A stretch of 64,000 nucleotides of DNA from Boesenbergia rotunda. Its lineage: Eukaryota > Streptophyta > Magnoliopsida > Zingiberales > Zingiberaceae. Made by a program: the position numbers and the translations under genes. The notes beneath the pieces are model-generated. The model was not told the origin of the DNA. It worked only from the letters and a program-made list of their open reading frames with translations, and ran no database searches. Of this stretch, positions 1-10,291 are shown piece by piece (the first letter of the stretch is position 1; every line of letters begins with the position of its first letter). The DNA lies in the NCBI GenBank assembly GCA_024364735.1, contig JAGFNQ010007705.1:1-64000 (forward strand), given 5' to 3'.

Positions 1-840
1 CTTTACCACACTAATCGGGACGTCTAGAATGAATTTAAACATTTCAGACATCCTGACTAGTAGATGGGATTCTCTGTCTCAGAAAATCCTATCCCGTCTG
101 TCCCACACTCGTCGACAACGGTCGATTAGTCGTCTGATTGTCGATCGGATATCATCGATGGTTTTTTAGCGTCGTCCCGAATCAAATGATATCCTGAAAA
201 AACGATGAATCGGTTAGAATCGTTGCAATTGCAATCTCACTGAATTCAACAGTGAATCCGACAAGATCGCAATTGTGGTACTCCCAACGGGTTCACCGTA
301 CCCTCGGGGTATAATTTTGTTCGGTATGACGACCTCTGGGCGCCGGTGGTGTCCAATCGATGATTGGACGATTCACCAACCGTCGACGACGAGTAAACCA
401 AACGAGACAGAGGGCATAGTGAGATAGAGGATCTACCCTCCCTCACCAGTGCCATGGATGATGTCCACGCGAATTGATCCATAATTTTAAAAGGGTTATG
501 ATACGCATAGTAAAAGTGAATATGTCAGTGAAAATTTTGACCATAAATCGACGGCATATCTGACGTCTGATCGTCAATCGAATACCGTAGGCGGCCTTTG
601 GCCGCCGCCCCAAACCAAACTATACCCTGGGGGCACGGTGAACCCGTCGAGGATTGCCGCAATTGCGATCTCGCATCATTCACCATCGACTTCGATGGAT
701 TCATCGTTGTTGGTGATCCCAACAGGTTCACCGTCTCCCCAAGATATAGTTTGATTCGGGACGGCGATCGGAAGTTGTCGGTGCTATCCGATCGGCGATC
801 GGACATTAGATGTATCGTCGATTGACGGTTAAATTTTTCA
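1..840. repeat. Degenerate inverted and direct repeats, no gene
   Basis: Three related segments recur here: about 283-330, 610-655 (inverted relative to the first) and 715-765. Each carries a GGTTCACCGT word followed by a TATA(G/A)TTTG-like word. Words of the GATCG and CGATTG type also recur. This looks like the remains of a DNA transposon end or an old tandem structure that runs off the left edge. Open frames in the region are short and show no recognisable domain. Confidence 0.4.
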
Positions 841-1292
841 CTATGATATTTATTTTTACTGTGTAAATTATTTCTCGAGACTAAATTAGAATAATTTTAA
901 TTAAAATTTACTGCAATAATATTAAAATCAGAGATGAAAAAAATGATTTTGATATATATTTTTAATATGAGGTGATTTTGAAAGAAAATTAAAAGAAAAA
1001 AGGTAAAATTTGCAGCGTACTCAAAGATAATGAAATAACACAAATATTTTTGAATGGGGAATTTACCCAAGAGTGTATTTGGGAGATTTAAAAATGACGC
1101 GCGATCCTTTGAGAATGATAAAAGGTGTATTGATTTGGATCATCTTCTCGCTTTATCTTTTGCTTTATCTCTCATGTCAACTATAGATTTTAATTTCTAT
1201 TTTTAAAATATTTGAATCACAAGTCAAATGATTAAATATAAAAATTATTTAAATAATTTAGATAGTAATCTCTCTCCTTTTCTCATCTGTAA
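841..1292. other. AT-rich spacer, no feature seen
   Basis: Homopolymer-rich AT sequence with no open frame of note, no repeat termini and no RNA gene recognised. Confidence 0.5.
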
Positions 1293-1507
1293 GAGGGCGC
1301 TTGGTATATATTTGACAATGAAAATGATAATGGGTTTGATTGAGGGATTTATGGGTTTGGTGATAACCTAGTGGGGGGTGGGTTATGAAATCAAGAGTAT
1401 CATATCCTTATTTTGATTCCGATTTTCATATACCAAGCATCATCAATGGGAATGAAATAGATTTCATTGTCATTCCCACCTTCTAAACCCGCTTACCAAG
1501 CGCCCTC
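1293..1507. mobile_element. Tourist-like (PIF/Harbinger) MITE
   Basis: A 215-bp unit is bounded by perfect inverted termini (GAGGGCGCTTGGTA at 1293-1306 and its complement at 1494-1507). It is flanked by the trinucleotide TAA at 1290-1292 and 1508-1510. A 3-bp TAA duplication and short GC-rich termini around an AT-rich non-coding core are typical of Tourist-like MITEs of the PIF/Harbinger superfamily. No coding capacity is present. Confidence 0.8.
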
Positions 1508-1611
1508 TAAATTTATATCATTCGACCATTAATGAGATTTTTTCAGTCTCGAACGATCGATCTGATATCACATAAATTTTTCATCAATCACTAAGATAAA
1601 TCGAAAAGTAC

Positions 1612-1715
1612 TCATAGCGAGCGGTCCAGAAACCCAGCATTCAAGGGTTCATACCCCATTTGGAGGAAAAATTCTTGTAAAATACATCGTAGCTGAGAAT
1701 CGAACCGTGGATTCA
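1612..1715 (-). mobile_element. tRNA-derived SINE, truncated copy
   Basis: This matches the SINE at 24963-25210 in the same orientation. Shared parts are the CGAGCGGT...CAGAA segment, the GGGTTC-TACCCCATTTG segment and the GAATCGAACC box-B complement at about 1697-1706. The tRNA-like box-A end is missing, so the copy is truncated and diverged. Confidence 0.55.
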
Positions 1716-1779
1716 TCATTCAAATTTATTTATTTTTAATTCAACTATTAAAATAAAAAAAATCATCAAACATATCTTT

Positions 1780-1935
1780 TCTAAACTCTAGTGTTTAATG
1801 TAATTACAAATTCACATAAATCTAAATAATCTAGATCTATCAGTGAATTTCGATCAAAATTCATTAATTAATCTAGAAAGTTTTGAGTGCACCTATTCTA
1901 AGTGTTGTGAGTTTTTGAAGTGCTTAAGAGTCTAA
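1780..1935 (-). repeat. Dispersed repeat shared with about 9940-10060 and 24830-24930
   Basis: The reverse complement of this stretch resembles two other places in the window that share a core about gagtttt..c.aaatt.a.t.atggacc. The copies are diverged, non-coding and lie next to different retroelements. This suggests an older dispersed repeat into which the LTR elements later inserted. Confidence 0.4.
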
Positions 1936-1937
1936 AT

Positions 1938-2958
1938 TGTTAGGATCGTATCGTGTGCTAGAGGGGGGGTGAATAGCAAATTCTTAATCTTCTTCTTCCT
2001 ACACGTGTTAACTAGCACAAGTGGAAAATTAAATAATAAACTAAACAATGCTAACACGTCACCTTTACGTGGTTCGGAGATAACGCTCCTACTCCACGGC
2101 TGCCCGTAAGGTGGACGATCCCGATCCGTCGGTGAATGACTCCCCGGAAGACCTCCGGCTAGCTCGTGTAACTCCTTGTGGGTGGAGAAACCTCGCCACA
2201 ATTCCGGACAACACTTCTGAGCACAAAGACTATTAATGAGCTCTAACCAAGCTCATTTCGTCAAAACCTCTCAACCAAAACCGAGCCCCTTTAAATAGTG
2301 CTCAAGGCAGAGAAACCCGCTACCAGTCGACTGGTCCATTACCAGTCAACTGGTCCCACCTAAATTCGACCGTTGCAAGCCCAACGTTCGAATTTCCAGC
2401 AACCACCAGTCGACTGCCCCATTAGCAGATGACTGATCTTTCTGTGGCATATACCAGTCGACTACCCAGGCACCAGTCGACTGGTCCACTTCCACACCTA
2501 AGATTTCCCTTCCCCGAGTACACTTCTCTCAGCACTCGAACCCTAGGATTTCCCGAGTACATTTCACTCAGCACTCGTACCCTCACGACCCAGCTGGCTC
2601 TTCACCAGCAGCTTCGATTTGTTGCCTTCGCGTCTTCTTCGTCTTCGGCTCCCGTCCCTCAGATGCGCACGCAAGCCCTCGGCTTGCCTCCATGTCATCC
2701 TTCACGCATGCCTCGAAGTCCGCATCCCTCAGCTCATCGCCCCTGCTTTATCCATGGTCCCTCGGATGCGCACACAAGCACACGCCTTGCCTCCATGCCA
2801 TCTTTTACTATACCCGAAGCCGTCCAGCCAAGTCCATGTGTATCCTGTAAACCTGCACACTCAAATACACATATCAAAACATAAGGGTGAACCTAACTTA
2901 AACCCTTTACCTAAAAATCTAAACACATGGTCACTTCGAACCATAGATTACCCCAACA
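1938..2958 (-). repeat. 3' LTR of the 1938-9640 element
   Basis: This 1021-bp LTR begins, on the plus strand, TGTTAGGATC and ends CCCCAACA. It aligns along its length with 7671-9640 once the nested DNA element there is removed. Near 2320-2480 it carries several copies of the palindromic word CAGTCGACTG. Open frames inside it are incidental. Confidence 0.88.
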
Positions 2959-3400
2959 ATCTCCCCCTTTTTGATGTTTGGCAATACATTTAAGTTAGGA
3001 AAAACAAAAAGCAAAAACAATGCTAATAACCATTTTGGATTTACGTTGCCAAGGCTTCACCTTGGACTTACACCGCCCATGCATATGCAATGCAACATGG
3101 ATCCTATCACAAGACATCCCCACACCTAACCTCCCTAAGAGTTAGGACTTTTACCAAATCGGACTTTTTAAAACCTCTCCAAGGCTCCCCCTATATTGGA
3201 CTTACAAAGGCTTTTTAAGAACCTTTCCAAGGTTCCCCTTACGCCATCAAATGAGAAGCAATGCTCCCCCTTTACCTAAGCTCCCCCTAGACCTAGGATT
3301 TCTTTGCAAAGGCGTTTTTGATTTCCAACTTAAACCCAACACTTCTCCCCCATTGCCATACATGAAAAAGACTCCAACAATTTCCCCCTTATTGGACTCT
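2959..3400 (-). promoter_or_regulatory. Multiplied polypurine tract upstream of the 3' LTR
   Basis: On the minus strand a tract AAAAAGGGGGAGAT abuts the LTR at 2959-2972. Related AGGGGGAG-type tracts recur at about 3183, 3263, 3281, 3344 and 3380. A primary PPT plus several copies upstream is a published hallmark of Sireviruses and primes plus-strand DNA synthesis. That all copies can act as primers is inference. Confidence 0.7.
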
Positions 3401-4025
3401 TTAACCCCTAATGATCATAAATACAGTGTACTAACCCCCCATAAGATTACATACTTGTTTCTCATCATTTGGACACCTTTCAATTGTTGAAAAACCAATT
3501 CAGCCTTTACCAGTCGACTGCCCCCTGGGCCAGTCGACTGGCACCTTGAAAAACCCAATTTCAGCATTTCTAACCTAAATTCAGAAATGCACCAGAAATT
3601 TCACAAATCTCCAAATATTTCTAAATTTTGTGGAGAGATTTGTAGTACCCGTGTCTACTTAGGAAAAATACATCCAACCATGTATCTATCACCAATCCCA
3701 AGATTGACCCAAAATCCAAAACTAGCTAAATGGTTCAATTGAACCTTGACCTAAAGTCTTAGTTTTGACCTCCTCTTGATGTCTCTACCCATACCAAATC
3801 ACAATGCATCCCTAGCATTTGTTTATATGGCATTTACACATCAAAAACGAACTTTCATGCTATACGACCCCAATGTCATATTTTCATGCATGAAACTCAA
3901 ATTCAATGTGTCAAAACCCAAGAATTGAGACTCAAGTTCGTCTCCAACTCCTTTGGCACACTCTATGACCCCATCTAGACTTCCGAGAGAAACTCTCCCG
4001 GGATCCATAGACCATGGGTCCCAAC
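3401..4025 (-). other. 3' non-coding part of the gag-only element
   Basis: This lies between the PPT cluster and the end of gag. It contains two CAGTCGACTG palindromes (about 3511 and 3532), like those in the LTR, and another PPT-like tract near 4035-4047. No pol coding is visible where an autonomous copia element would have about 3 kb of it. Confidence 0.55.
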
Positions 4026-4362
4026 TTAGCTCCTAGATCTCCCCCTTAAGCTCTTAGCCTTAGCCACCTCCCTGGGTGACTCATTTACAAACACAAGGCC
4101 ACACCGGTGTACCTCCGGTGACTCTTGACCTACAAACTTAACCTTCTTAACTTTGGACTCCTTGTCCTTAGTTAAGACTTTTTTCTTTCTTTTTAATGGC
4201 ATCCCCTTGCCATTCTTGGACTTCCCCTCTTTGCTATAGTTATATGCTACCCTAGCATATTTCTTTTCATTGACATTGGTGAACTTAGATCGGTATCCTA
4301 GACCCGATCTATCATTGTTGGGTTTTAGACCACTCAACACCATACCTAAACCCTTAGATCCA

Positions 4363-4871
4363 CCATAGGTCCACCATAGGCCTATCTAGTCCGTAGTCCC
4401 GGCTATGGTAAAGACGCGTCAAATCCGGTTACGGCTAGTCACTTGCCAAAAGTGAACATCGGGTGTGAATCAAATTGTAACCTCTCCATTAAACACGAGC
4501 AGGAGATGTGGTATAAGATGGAACTTGTGCAGTGGACTTAAAGGAAGGAATGGGTGGTGGAGGCAATTGGAGTTCTGAAATGGTCAGATTTGGAACAGTG
4601 CAAAGATGTGGCAAGAAGGAGCAGGTTCAGTTCCAAGCTTTGGCTGCCTTCCAGTGCATCGCTATGTACCAGGGCTAGAGGGCATTGAGAGCAGTTTGTT
4701 TTGGCTTGTTGTGGTTTGTTGTGGTATTGTGGTTGGTAATTTTGAGGGTACACAAGTCTCAGGACATCTATTCGGATCTGACAATTCGTCAGAAACGAAC
4801 AAATATCCAGATCGAGCATTGTAGTATGTACCATTTCACTTGATGATATATATTTACCTTTCATCAAAAAA
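4363..4871 (+). mobile_element. Retroposed sequence with poly(A) tail (possible processed retrocopy)
   Basis: A 509-bp insert ends in a run of A and is flanked by a 15-bp duplication (AAACCCTTAGATCCA at 4348-4362 and 4872-4886), as made by LINE machinery. It is not a tRNA-type SINE, as no A or B box is seen, and it shows no LINE reverse transcriptase. One frame from about 4540 to a TAG near 4677 reads as a short peptide (GGGGNWSSEMVRFGTVQRC in the middle), followed by about 190 bases resembling a 3' UTR. I do not recognise the protein. It may be a 5'-truncated copy of a host mRNA or a LINE tail. Confidence 0.65.
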
Positions 4872-5000
4872 AAACCCTTAGATCCAATAGTGAATCTTGT
4901 TGGTGCAGGAAGCACCATATCGAACCTTGTTTTGATATTGGTAAAGGATTCAAAGTTAAGTATTATTTGTGATCTAATAAAGTTACTCAAGTGTGCAGGA

Positions 5001-5360
5001 AAAGTCCTAGCGAAGGGCTGCTAGGCACCTGGCGAAGGACTGCCAGGAAACAAAGTCCTAGCGAAGGGCTGCTAGGCACCTGGCGAAGGACTGCCAGGAA
5101 ACAAAGTCCTAGCGAAGGGCTGCTAGGCACCTGGCGAAGAACTGCCAGGATCCAAAGCCCTAGCGAAGGACTGCTAGGCACCTGGCGAAGGACTGCCAGG
5201 ATCCAAAGACCTAGCGAAGGACTGCTAGGCACCTGACGAAGGACTGCCAGGATACAAAGACCTAGCGAAGGACTGCTAGGCACCAGGCGAAGGACAGCTT
5301 GGTACTGAAGACTTGGCAAAGGACAGCTAGGCACCTGGCAAAGGACTGCTGGGCAAAAAG
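5001..5360 (+). repeat. 51-bp tandem repeat, about 7 copies, inside the solo LTR
   Basis: Units start near 5001, 5052 and 5103 and continue to about 5360. Each unit is an imperfect dimer of roughly 25 bp, one half built on CCTAGCGAAGG..CTGCTAGG and the other on CCTGGCGAAGGACTGCCAGG. Each half is a small dyad (CCTAG..CTAGG and CCTGG..CCAGG). Period 51 keeps a reading frame open on both strands, which explains the repetitive open frames here. Confidence 0.85.
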
Positions 5361-5963
5361 TCCAACCGGAGGAGCCGGTTGGCATCAGGTACATTCTCCC
5401 GAGAGGAGTAGGTGAGGACGCGTTCCCCGTCGAGGGAACAGTAGGCTTCGGTTCGACCTAGGGCTCCATTTTGGAGGCCCAAAGTCAGAACCAAGACAGC
5501 TAAGACTGTATAAACTAACATCTTATTTCTTTATGGTGTTTTGGACTAACCCTAGATGCAGGACCGAAGGAACGAGTATCTGCAGCTCAGAGAGCCTCAA
5601 AGGAGTGAGGCAGCAGCTGACCAGGGTGCCTGGAGTGTCCCGGGCGCCCCCAAGGTGAACACAAAACACATGAAGCAAAGGCAGGCTTCGACAGCTCATG
5701 GGCGGGGCGCCCCCGTGCTCCCGGGCGCCCCCAGCGTCCCGGGCGCCCCCAGTGTCCCGGGCGCCCCCAGTTGAAGCTAACGAAGCAGAACCCAGCGAAG
5801 CCAACGGATAAGAGGAGACCCGGTCAACCCGGGCGCCCCCAGCGTTGCGGGCACCCCCGTCAAAGCCTGATCCCGAGTTTTAAGGGATCAGAGCTGACCG
5901 AGACGGAAGCGGATCGGCTGACACGTGGGGGGGCGCCCCTAACGTTCCGGGCTCCCCCAGGGG

Positions 5964-5972
5964 CTATAAAAG
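5964..5972 (+). promoter_or_regulatory. LTR TATA box
   Basis: CTATAAAAG lies downstream of the GGGCGCCC-rich cluster (about 5640-5955) and upstream of a pyrimidine-rich leader. This is the expected position of the retrotransposon promoter at the U3/R boundary. Confidence 0.6.
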
Positions 5973-7656
5973 GGCCCTCGACCCCAAGGCTTCACACAAC
6001 AATTCATTCAACGCAATCACACTCTTCTGCTCCCGGGCTCTGCTCCGGAAACCTCCCGACTCGAGACTCAAGCACCGACGACGTCCCGTTGCTCCGAAAT
6101 TCAATCTACATCGGACGTTGGTAAAAGAAGAGTTACTTTTAAGTTTACTATACTGCTTTTGTAATATCTCTCTGTAAATGTTTTGCGCACTTATAGAATT
6201 GCCCGCAGAAAACGGTCAACGACCATGGGCCTTGGAGTAGGAGTCGACCTAGGCTCCGAACCAAGTAAAACTACCTGTGTTCGCGATTGTTTTTATTCCG
6301 CTGCGTACTTGCTCTAGTTTTTATCCGAAAAGCGTTTAACGATATTCACCCCCCCTCTATCGTTTCTCTCGATCCAACAAATCTATCTAAGGTTTTCTTT
6401 AACCTATAGCTTTGCCCTCAAGGCTTGATTTTTCCTTTCTAGGTTCTCAAACCTAGAATCAACATGTCCACCTTGGACATTCCTAGACCTACCCATTCTA
6501 GGTATGTGTCTTCCCTTCTTGGGATTAATGTCTTGGTCCTTAGGTCTAAAGGTCTTGGATTTATCATGATGCATGATTTCCCTAGGGTTTTGATCTACAA
6601 TATTAACCCTACTCCTATCATGATATTTAAATCCAAAATTATGCATGGGTAAATAATTAACATTATTTCTAACATGCATGGAGGAGTTTAAATTTGAATT
6701 ACATTTAAACTTAAAGTTAGGGATTACCTCCCTTACCCTTGTAGCTCTCCCTTGATATGACCTTCTCTTCTTCTCCATCTTCTCTCATTTCCTCAAATGC
6801 TCCAATTTCTTGAGTTCTTCTTTACTTGAGCATTTGGTGTGGTAGTGCCCTAGCTCTCCACACGTAAAGTACCTTATATGCTTCTTATCCTTCTTTGCTG
6901 CATCCCTACAACTCATGTTAGTTTTCAAATTACTTGAATTGAGTTTAGGATTTACCTCCTTTTTCTTACCCAATGGACACTTGTCCTTGTAGTGTCCCTT
7001 TTGATTGCACCCAAAGTAAATTATGTGGTCTTTGACTTTGCTTTGGTGGAGGTGGGAGCTTCTTCTTGCTCCAGTATCAAGGGTGGTCTCTCCTCCCCCT
7101 CAATCCTTGAAGTGGAGACCTCTTCTTCTTCCCTTGATGAAGTGGATGATCTTTTGCATTCTTGTGCCACTTCACTTGATGAGATGGATGAATTTTCACT
7201 TTATTCTTTCTCTTCTTGGACCATTGAATTTATTTCCTTTGGCTCTTCCTTTATTTGATCTTGTGTAGGGTTTTCATGGAATGCTACCATCTTGTTCCAT
7301 AGCTCATGTGCATTTCGATATTCTCCTACACCACTAATTACATCATTAGGCAAAACATTAAGCAATATTGAAATTACCTTTTCATTTGTCTTTGATTGGG
7401 CTTGTTGCTCCTTGGTCGAATATCTAGGTCGGAGCTTTTTCCCATGCTTATCTCTTGGAATTTCGAATGACTCTTCTAATACCATCATGCACTCTCAATC
7501 CATGTCAAACCAAGTCTTCGTTCGCATCCTCCAATAGTCGAAATCTTCGAGATCATAAGGAGGTGGAACGTTGATGTCATCACCCAACTTTTCTTCAATC
7601 GTCATCTCTTTTAGCTTTTGTTCTCTCGGCGTTTAGTCCGTAGATGAGCGACCTTC

Positions 7657-7668
7657 GCTCTGATACCA
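7657..7668 (-). promoter_or_regulatory. Primer-binding site (initiator tRNA-Met)
   Basis: On the minus strand TGGTATCAGAGC follows the 5' LTR (7671-9640) after a two-base spacer. This is the standard plant initiator-Met tRNA primer site. Confidence 0.85.
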
Positions 7669-8486
7669 CTTGTTAGGATCTTATCGTGTGCTAGAGGGGG
7701 GTGAATAACAAATTCTCGATCTTCTTCTTCCTACACATGTTAGCTAACGCAAGCGGAAAACTAAACAACGCTAACACGATGCCTTTACGTGGTTCGGAGA
7801 TGACGCTCCTACTCCACGGTTGTCCGTAAGGTCGACGATCCTGGTCCATCGATGGATGACTCCCCGGAAGACCTCCAGCTAACTCGTGTAGCTCCTTGTG
7901 GGAGGAGAAACGTCGCCACAATTACGGACAACACTTCTGAGCACAAAGACTACTAATGAGCTCTAACCAAGCTCATTTCATCAAAACCTCTCAGCCAAAA
8001 CCGAGCCCCTTTAAATAGTGCTCAAGGCTGAGAAACCTGCTACGAGTTGATTGGTCCATTACCAGTCGACTGGTCCTACCGAAATTCGAACGTTCCAGCC
8101 ACCACTAGTCGACTGCCCCATTAGCAGTCGACTAATCTTTCTGTGGCATATACCAGTCGACTGGCCAAACACCAGTCGACTGGTCCACTTCCACACCTAA
8201 GGTTTCCCTTTCCCGAGTACACTTCTCTCAGCACTCGAACTCTAGGATTTCCCGAGTGCATTTCACTCAGCACTCGTACCCTCACGACCCAGCTGACTCT
8301 TCACCAGCAGCCTCGATCTGTTGCCTTTGCGCCCTCTTCGTCTTCGGCTCCCGTCCCTCAGATACGCACGCATGCCCTTGGCTTGCCTCCATGCCATCCT
8401 TCACGCATGCCTCGAAGTCCGCGTCCCTTGGCTCATCGCCCCTGCTCTATCCATGGTCCCTCGGATGCGCACACAAGCCCACGGCT

Positions 8487-9462
8487 TAGACCCGACCCCG
8501 GGTCGGGTCCAGCCCGGACCCGGCCCGGAATCGGCCTGGGTCAAAGGGCCGGGTGACCCGTTGACCCGGTTCGCCGGGCCGAACCAGAACCGGCCCGGCA
8601 GGATGCCGGGCCGGTTACGGTTCGCGCAACCAAAACCGGCGAACCGGCGGTTAACCGCCGGTTCGCTTGAACCTCTCCCGCGCCCGCCGCCTATCTCCCC
8701 TTGTTTGCTTCCTTCTTAAGGAAATGAACGCTATTTCTACCCGCACTGCAATCCTCTGCTCGCCGCGCCGTGCCATGGAGGCCTTCATCGACTCCTGGCT
8801 CAGCCACCTCGACCACCTCCACTCCGACCTCCTCCACGCCTTCAGCCACCGACCCAACAGGATACCCCAGGACGTCGACGCCGTGCTCTCTCACTACCGA
8901 GACTACCGCGATGCCAAGGCCCGCCTCGCCGACTCCGACATCCTCCGCGCCCTCACCCAACCCTGGCTCACCCCCATCGAGCGCATCTTCCTCTGGGTCA
9001 CCGGCTGGAAGCCCTCCCTCGCCTTCCGCCTCCTGCTCGGACACCGCTTCCTCTCCCCAGACCAGCACGCCACCGTCGAGGTCCTCCGCCGGGAGGTCCA
9101 GCTGTCGGAGCACCAGATCTCCGAGGACATGGCCAGCGTGCAGGAAGCCATGGCTGGTCACACGGCGAGGCCGTCCGAGCCGACCTGTACACTCACGCGC
9201 CGGGAGATGTCGGCTGCTTTGCCACTTTGCTTCTTTTTTTTGGCCTAAAGTGCCTAAATTTATTTTTTTAATTTAATTTTTAATTTTTTAATATAATAAT
9301 CTTGAACCGTGGCGAACCGTGAACCGAACCGTGAACCGGCGGTTCCGAACCGTGAACCGTAACCGGCTTAGGCAGTTAAGGTTACGGGTCGACCTCCCAC
9401 GAACCGTCGAACCGGCGATTCCGAACCGTCGAACCAGCGATTCCGAACCGTGGTCGGGTCTA
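8487..9462. mobile_element. hAT-type non-autonomous element carrying a gene fragment (Pack-type)
   Basis: A 976-bp unit has inverted termini TAGACCCGACC (8487-8497, complement at 9452-9462). It is flanked by an 8-bp duplication with one mismatch (CCACGGCT at 8479-8486, CCACGGGT at 9463-9470). The 8-bp duplication and subterminal arrays of CCGGCCCGG/GAACCG words fit the hAT superfamily. The empty site is preserved in the partner LTR (near 2776-2790). Between the GC-rich ends lies a captured coding fragment of a DOG1-domain gene. No transposase is present. Confidence 0.85.
8775..9248 (+). pseudogene. DOG1-domain (seed dormancy control) gene fragment captured by a hAT element
   Basis: From the ATG at 8775 an uninterrupted frame of 157 codons reads as a DOG1 domain, the module of DOG1-like proteins and group-D bZIP (TGA) factors. 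Diagnostic parts are a start with FIDSWLSHLDHLHSDLL, then LSHYRDYRDAKARLA, the core PWLTPIERIFLWVTGWKPSL, then AFRLLLGHRFLS and a LRREVQLSEHQISEDMASV helix. The fragment stops soon after QEAMAG, short of a full family member (usually 200 or more residues), and runs into element sequence. An in-frame ATG also exists at 8724. Base composition is far more GC-rich than the surrounding LTR. No nonsense codon interrupts the domain, so capture may be fairly recent. Expression is unknown. Confidence 0.8.
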
Positions 9463-9645
9463 CCACGGGTTGCCTTTGTGCCATCCTTCACCGTACCCGA
9501 AGCCATCCAGCCAAATCCATGTGTATCCTGCAAACCTGCACACTCAAATACACATATCAAAATATAAGGGTGAACCTAACTTAAACCCTTTGCCAAACAT
9601 CAAAACACATGGTCACTCCGGACCATAGATTGCCCCAACATAAAT

Positions 9646-10286
9646 ATGTCTCCTTTATTGTTTTCGGGCTTCCTTAGTAATGCCAATGAGAAAAAAGTCT
9701 TCCATTAGAACACTTGATCAGTTTGGTCTCTTGGAGGCCATGATCATGTTGGACTTGATTTGAGAGTATACCAAGACCAAGTTGGTGCCTAGTGTGGGGA
9801 GATCAAGCACAACTTAGTCCTGGTTTACTCTAAGATAAGGCCCAACAAGATCCTGATCTCCAAGAGCTCAAGTATAAGCATTCTAGTTAAAAGTTAATAT
9901 AATACTAGAACATCTATAGAAGCTCGAAATACGTAATGTAAGGCATCTTTAAACTCCTTGCAACCTTAAAAATGCAAAAAACTTGAAATGTGTGCAATCT
10001 AAGTTCTCTAAGACGACCAATGAGTTTTGACCAAAATTTATTAATGGACCTTGGCTATTTGAATTTCTGCAAACTCGCACCCATTCGGTAAGATTGAGTA
10101 AGAGAAATGTAGATTTGTGTTAAACCTTAGTTCTGATCAAGATATACTGTGGGTCTGGTGTGGGGAGACCAAACCCAACTTGGTCATGGTCTACTCTTGT
10201 ATCAGGCCCAATATGGTCCTGGTCTGCACTCATATCAGGCCTAAGCGTTCTAGTCGATTTTTTTTCTCTTTGGCACTATTAGGGAA
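9646..10286. other. Spacer between two retroelements, with an internal duplicate
   Basis: No gene was found. Two related segments (about 9770-9865 and 10140-10245) share the words GTGTGGGGAGA, CCAACTTGGTC-like and AGGCCCAA in the same order, so an old tandem duplication is present. About 9940-10060 holds a copy of the dispersed repeat also seen at 1780-1935 and 24830-24930. Confidence 0.45.
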
Positions 10287-10291
10287 TCCTG

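Larger units (their letters stand above)
4898..6379 (+). mobile_element. Solo LTR, Sirevirus-like family S2
   Basis: The unit starts TGTTGGTGCAG and ends GATCCAACA. It is flanked by an exact 5-bp duplication AATCT (4893-4897 and 6380-6384) and has no internal region. It is 1482 bp and related to the solo LTR at 50696-52425; both share the GAGGACGCGTTCCCC and CAAAGTCAGAA blocks in the same order. It contains a 51-bp tandem array, a cluster of GGGCGCCC palindromes and a TATA box. Its insertion split the gag pseudogene of the surrounding element. Confidence 0.88.
4026..7640 (-). pseudogene. Sirevirus-type gag, broken and interrupted
   Basis: Reading leftward from the primer site, frames at 7201-7488, 6785-6973, 6404-6778 and 4026-4343 together look like a copia gag. 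The first has the UBN2-type capsid pattern (ELWNKMVAFHE, KVISILLNVLP). The second has a zinc knuckle CxxCxxxGHxxxxC (about 6830-6875). The rest is a basic Lys/Arg/Ser-rich C-terminal part. The pieces lie in different frames, so point mutations have broken it. It was then split by the retroposed sequence at 4363-4871 and the solo LTR at 4898-6379. Gag forms the virus-like particle. No pol follows it. Confidence 0.75.
1938..9640 (-). mobile_element. Sirevirus-like copia element, gag-only, with nested insertions
   Basis: The whole element reads on the minus strand and is flanked by a perfect 5-bp target duplication TAAAT (1933-1937 and 9641-9645). From right to left it contains the 5' LTR (7671-9640), a tRNA-iMet primer site, a gag pseudogene, a non-coding region with several polypurine tracts, and the 3' LTR (1938-2958). 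No protease, integrase, RT or RNase H coding was found, so it is a gag-only non-autonomous element. Three later insertions sit inside: a retroposed sequence (4363-4871), a solo LTR (4898-6379) and a hAT-type element in the 5' LTR (8487-9462). Confidence 0.88.
7671..9640 (-). repeat. 5' LTR of the 1938-9640 element, split by a hAT insertion
   Basis: This begins TGTTAGGATC and ends GCCCCAACA on the plus strand. It is 1970 bp, against 1021 bp for the 3' LTR. The difference is accounted for by the insertion at 8487-9462 plus its 8-bp duplication. The flanking portions (7671-8486 and 9463-9640) align with the 3' LTR. Confidence 0.87.

Noticed and set aside
4987..5394. Repetitive open frames on both strands (LRQVPSSPSLGL-type and TWRRTARKQSPSEGL-type peptides)
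   Set aside because: They are translations of a 51-bp tandem array inside a solo LTR, open only because the period is divisible by three.
8651..9192. Several long open frames overlapping the DOG1 fragment in other frames and on the minus strand
   Set aside because: They arise from high GC content and carry no domain. Only the frame starting at 8775 matches a known family.
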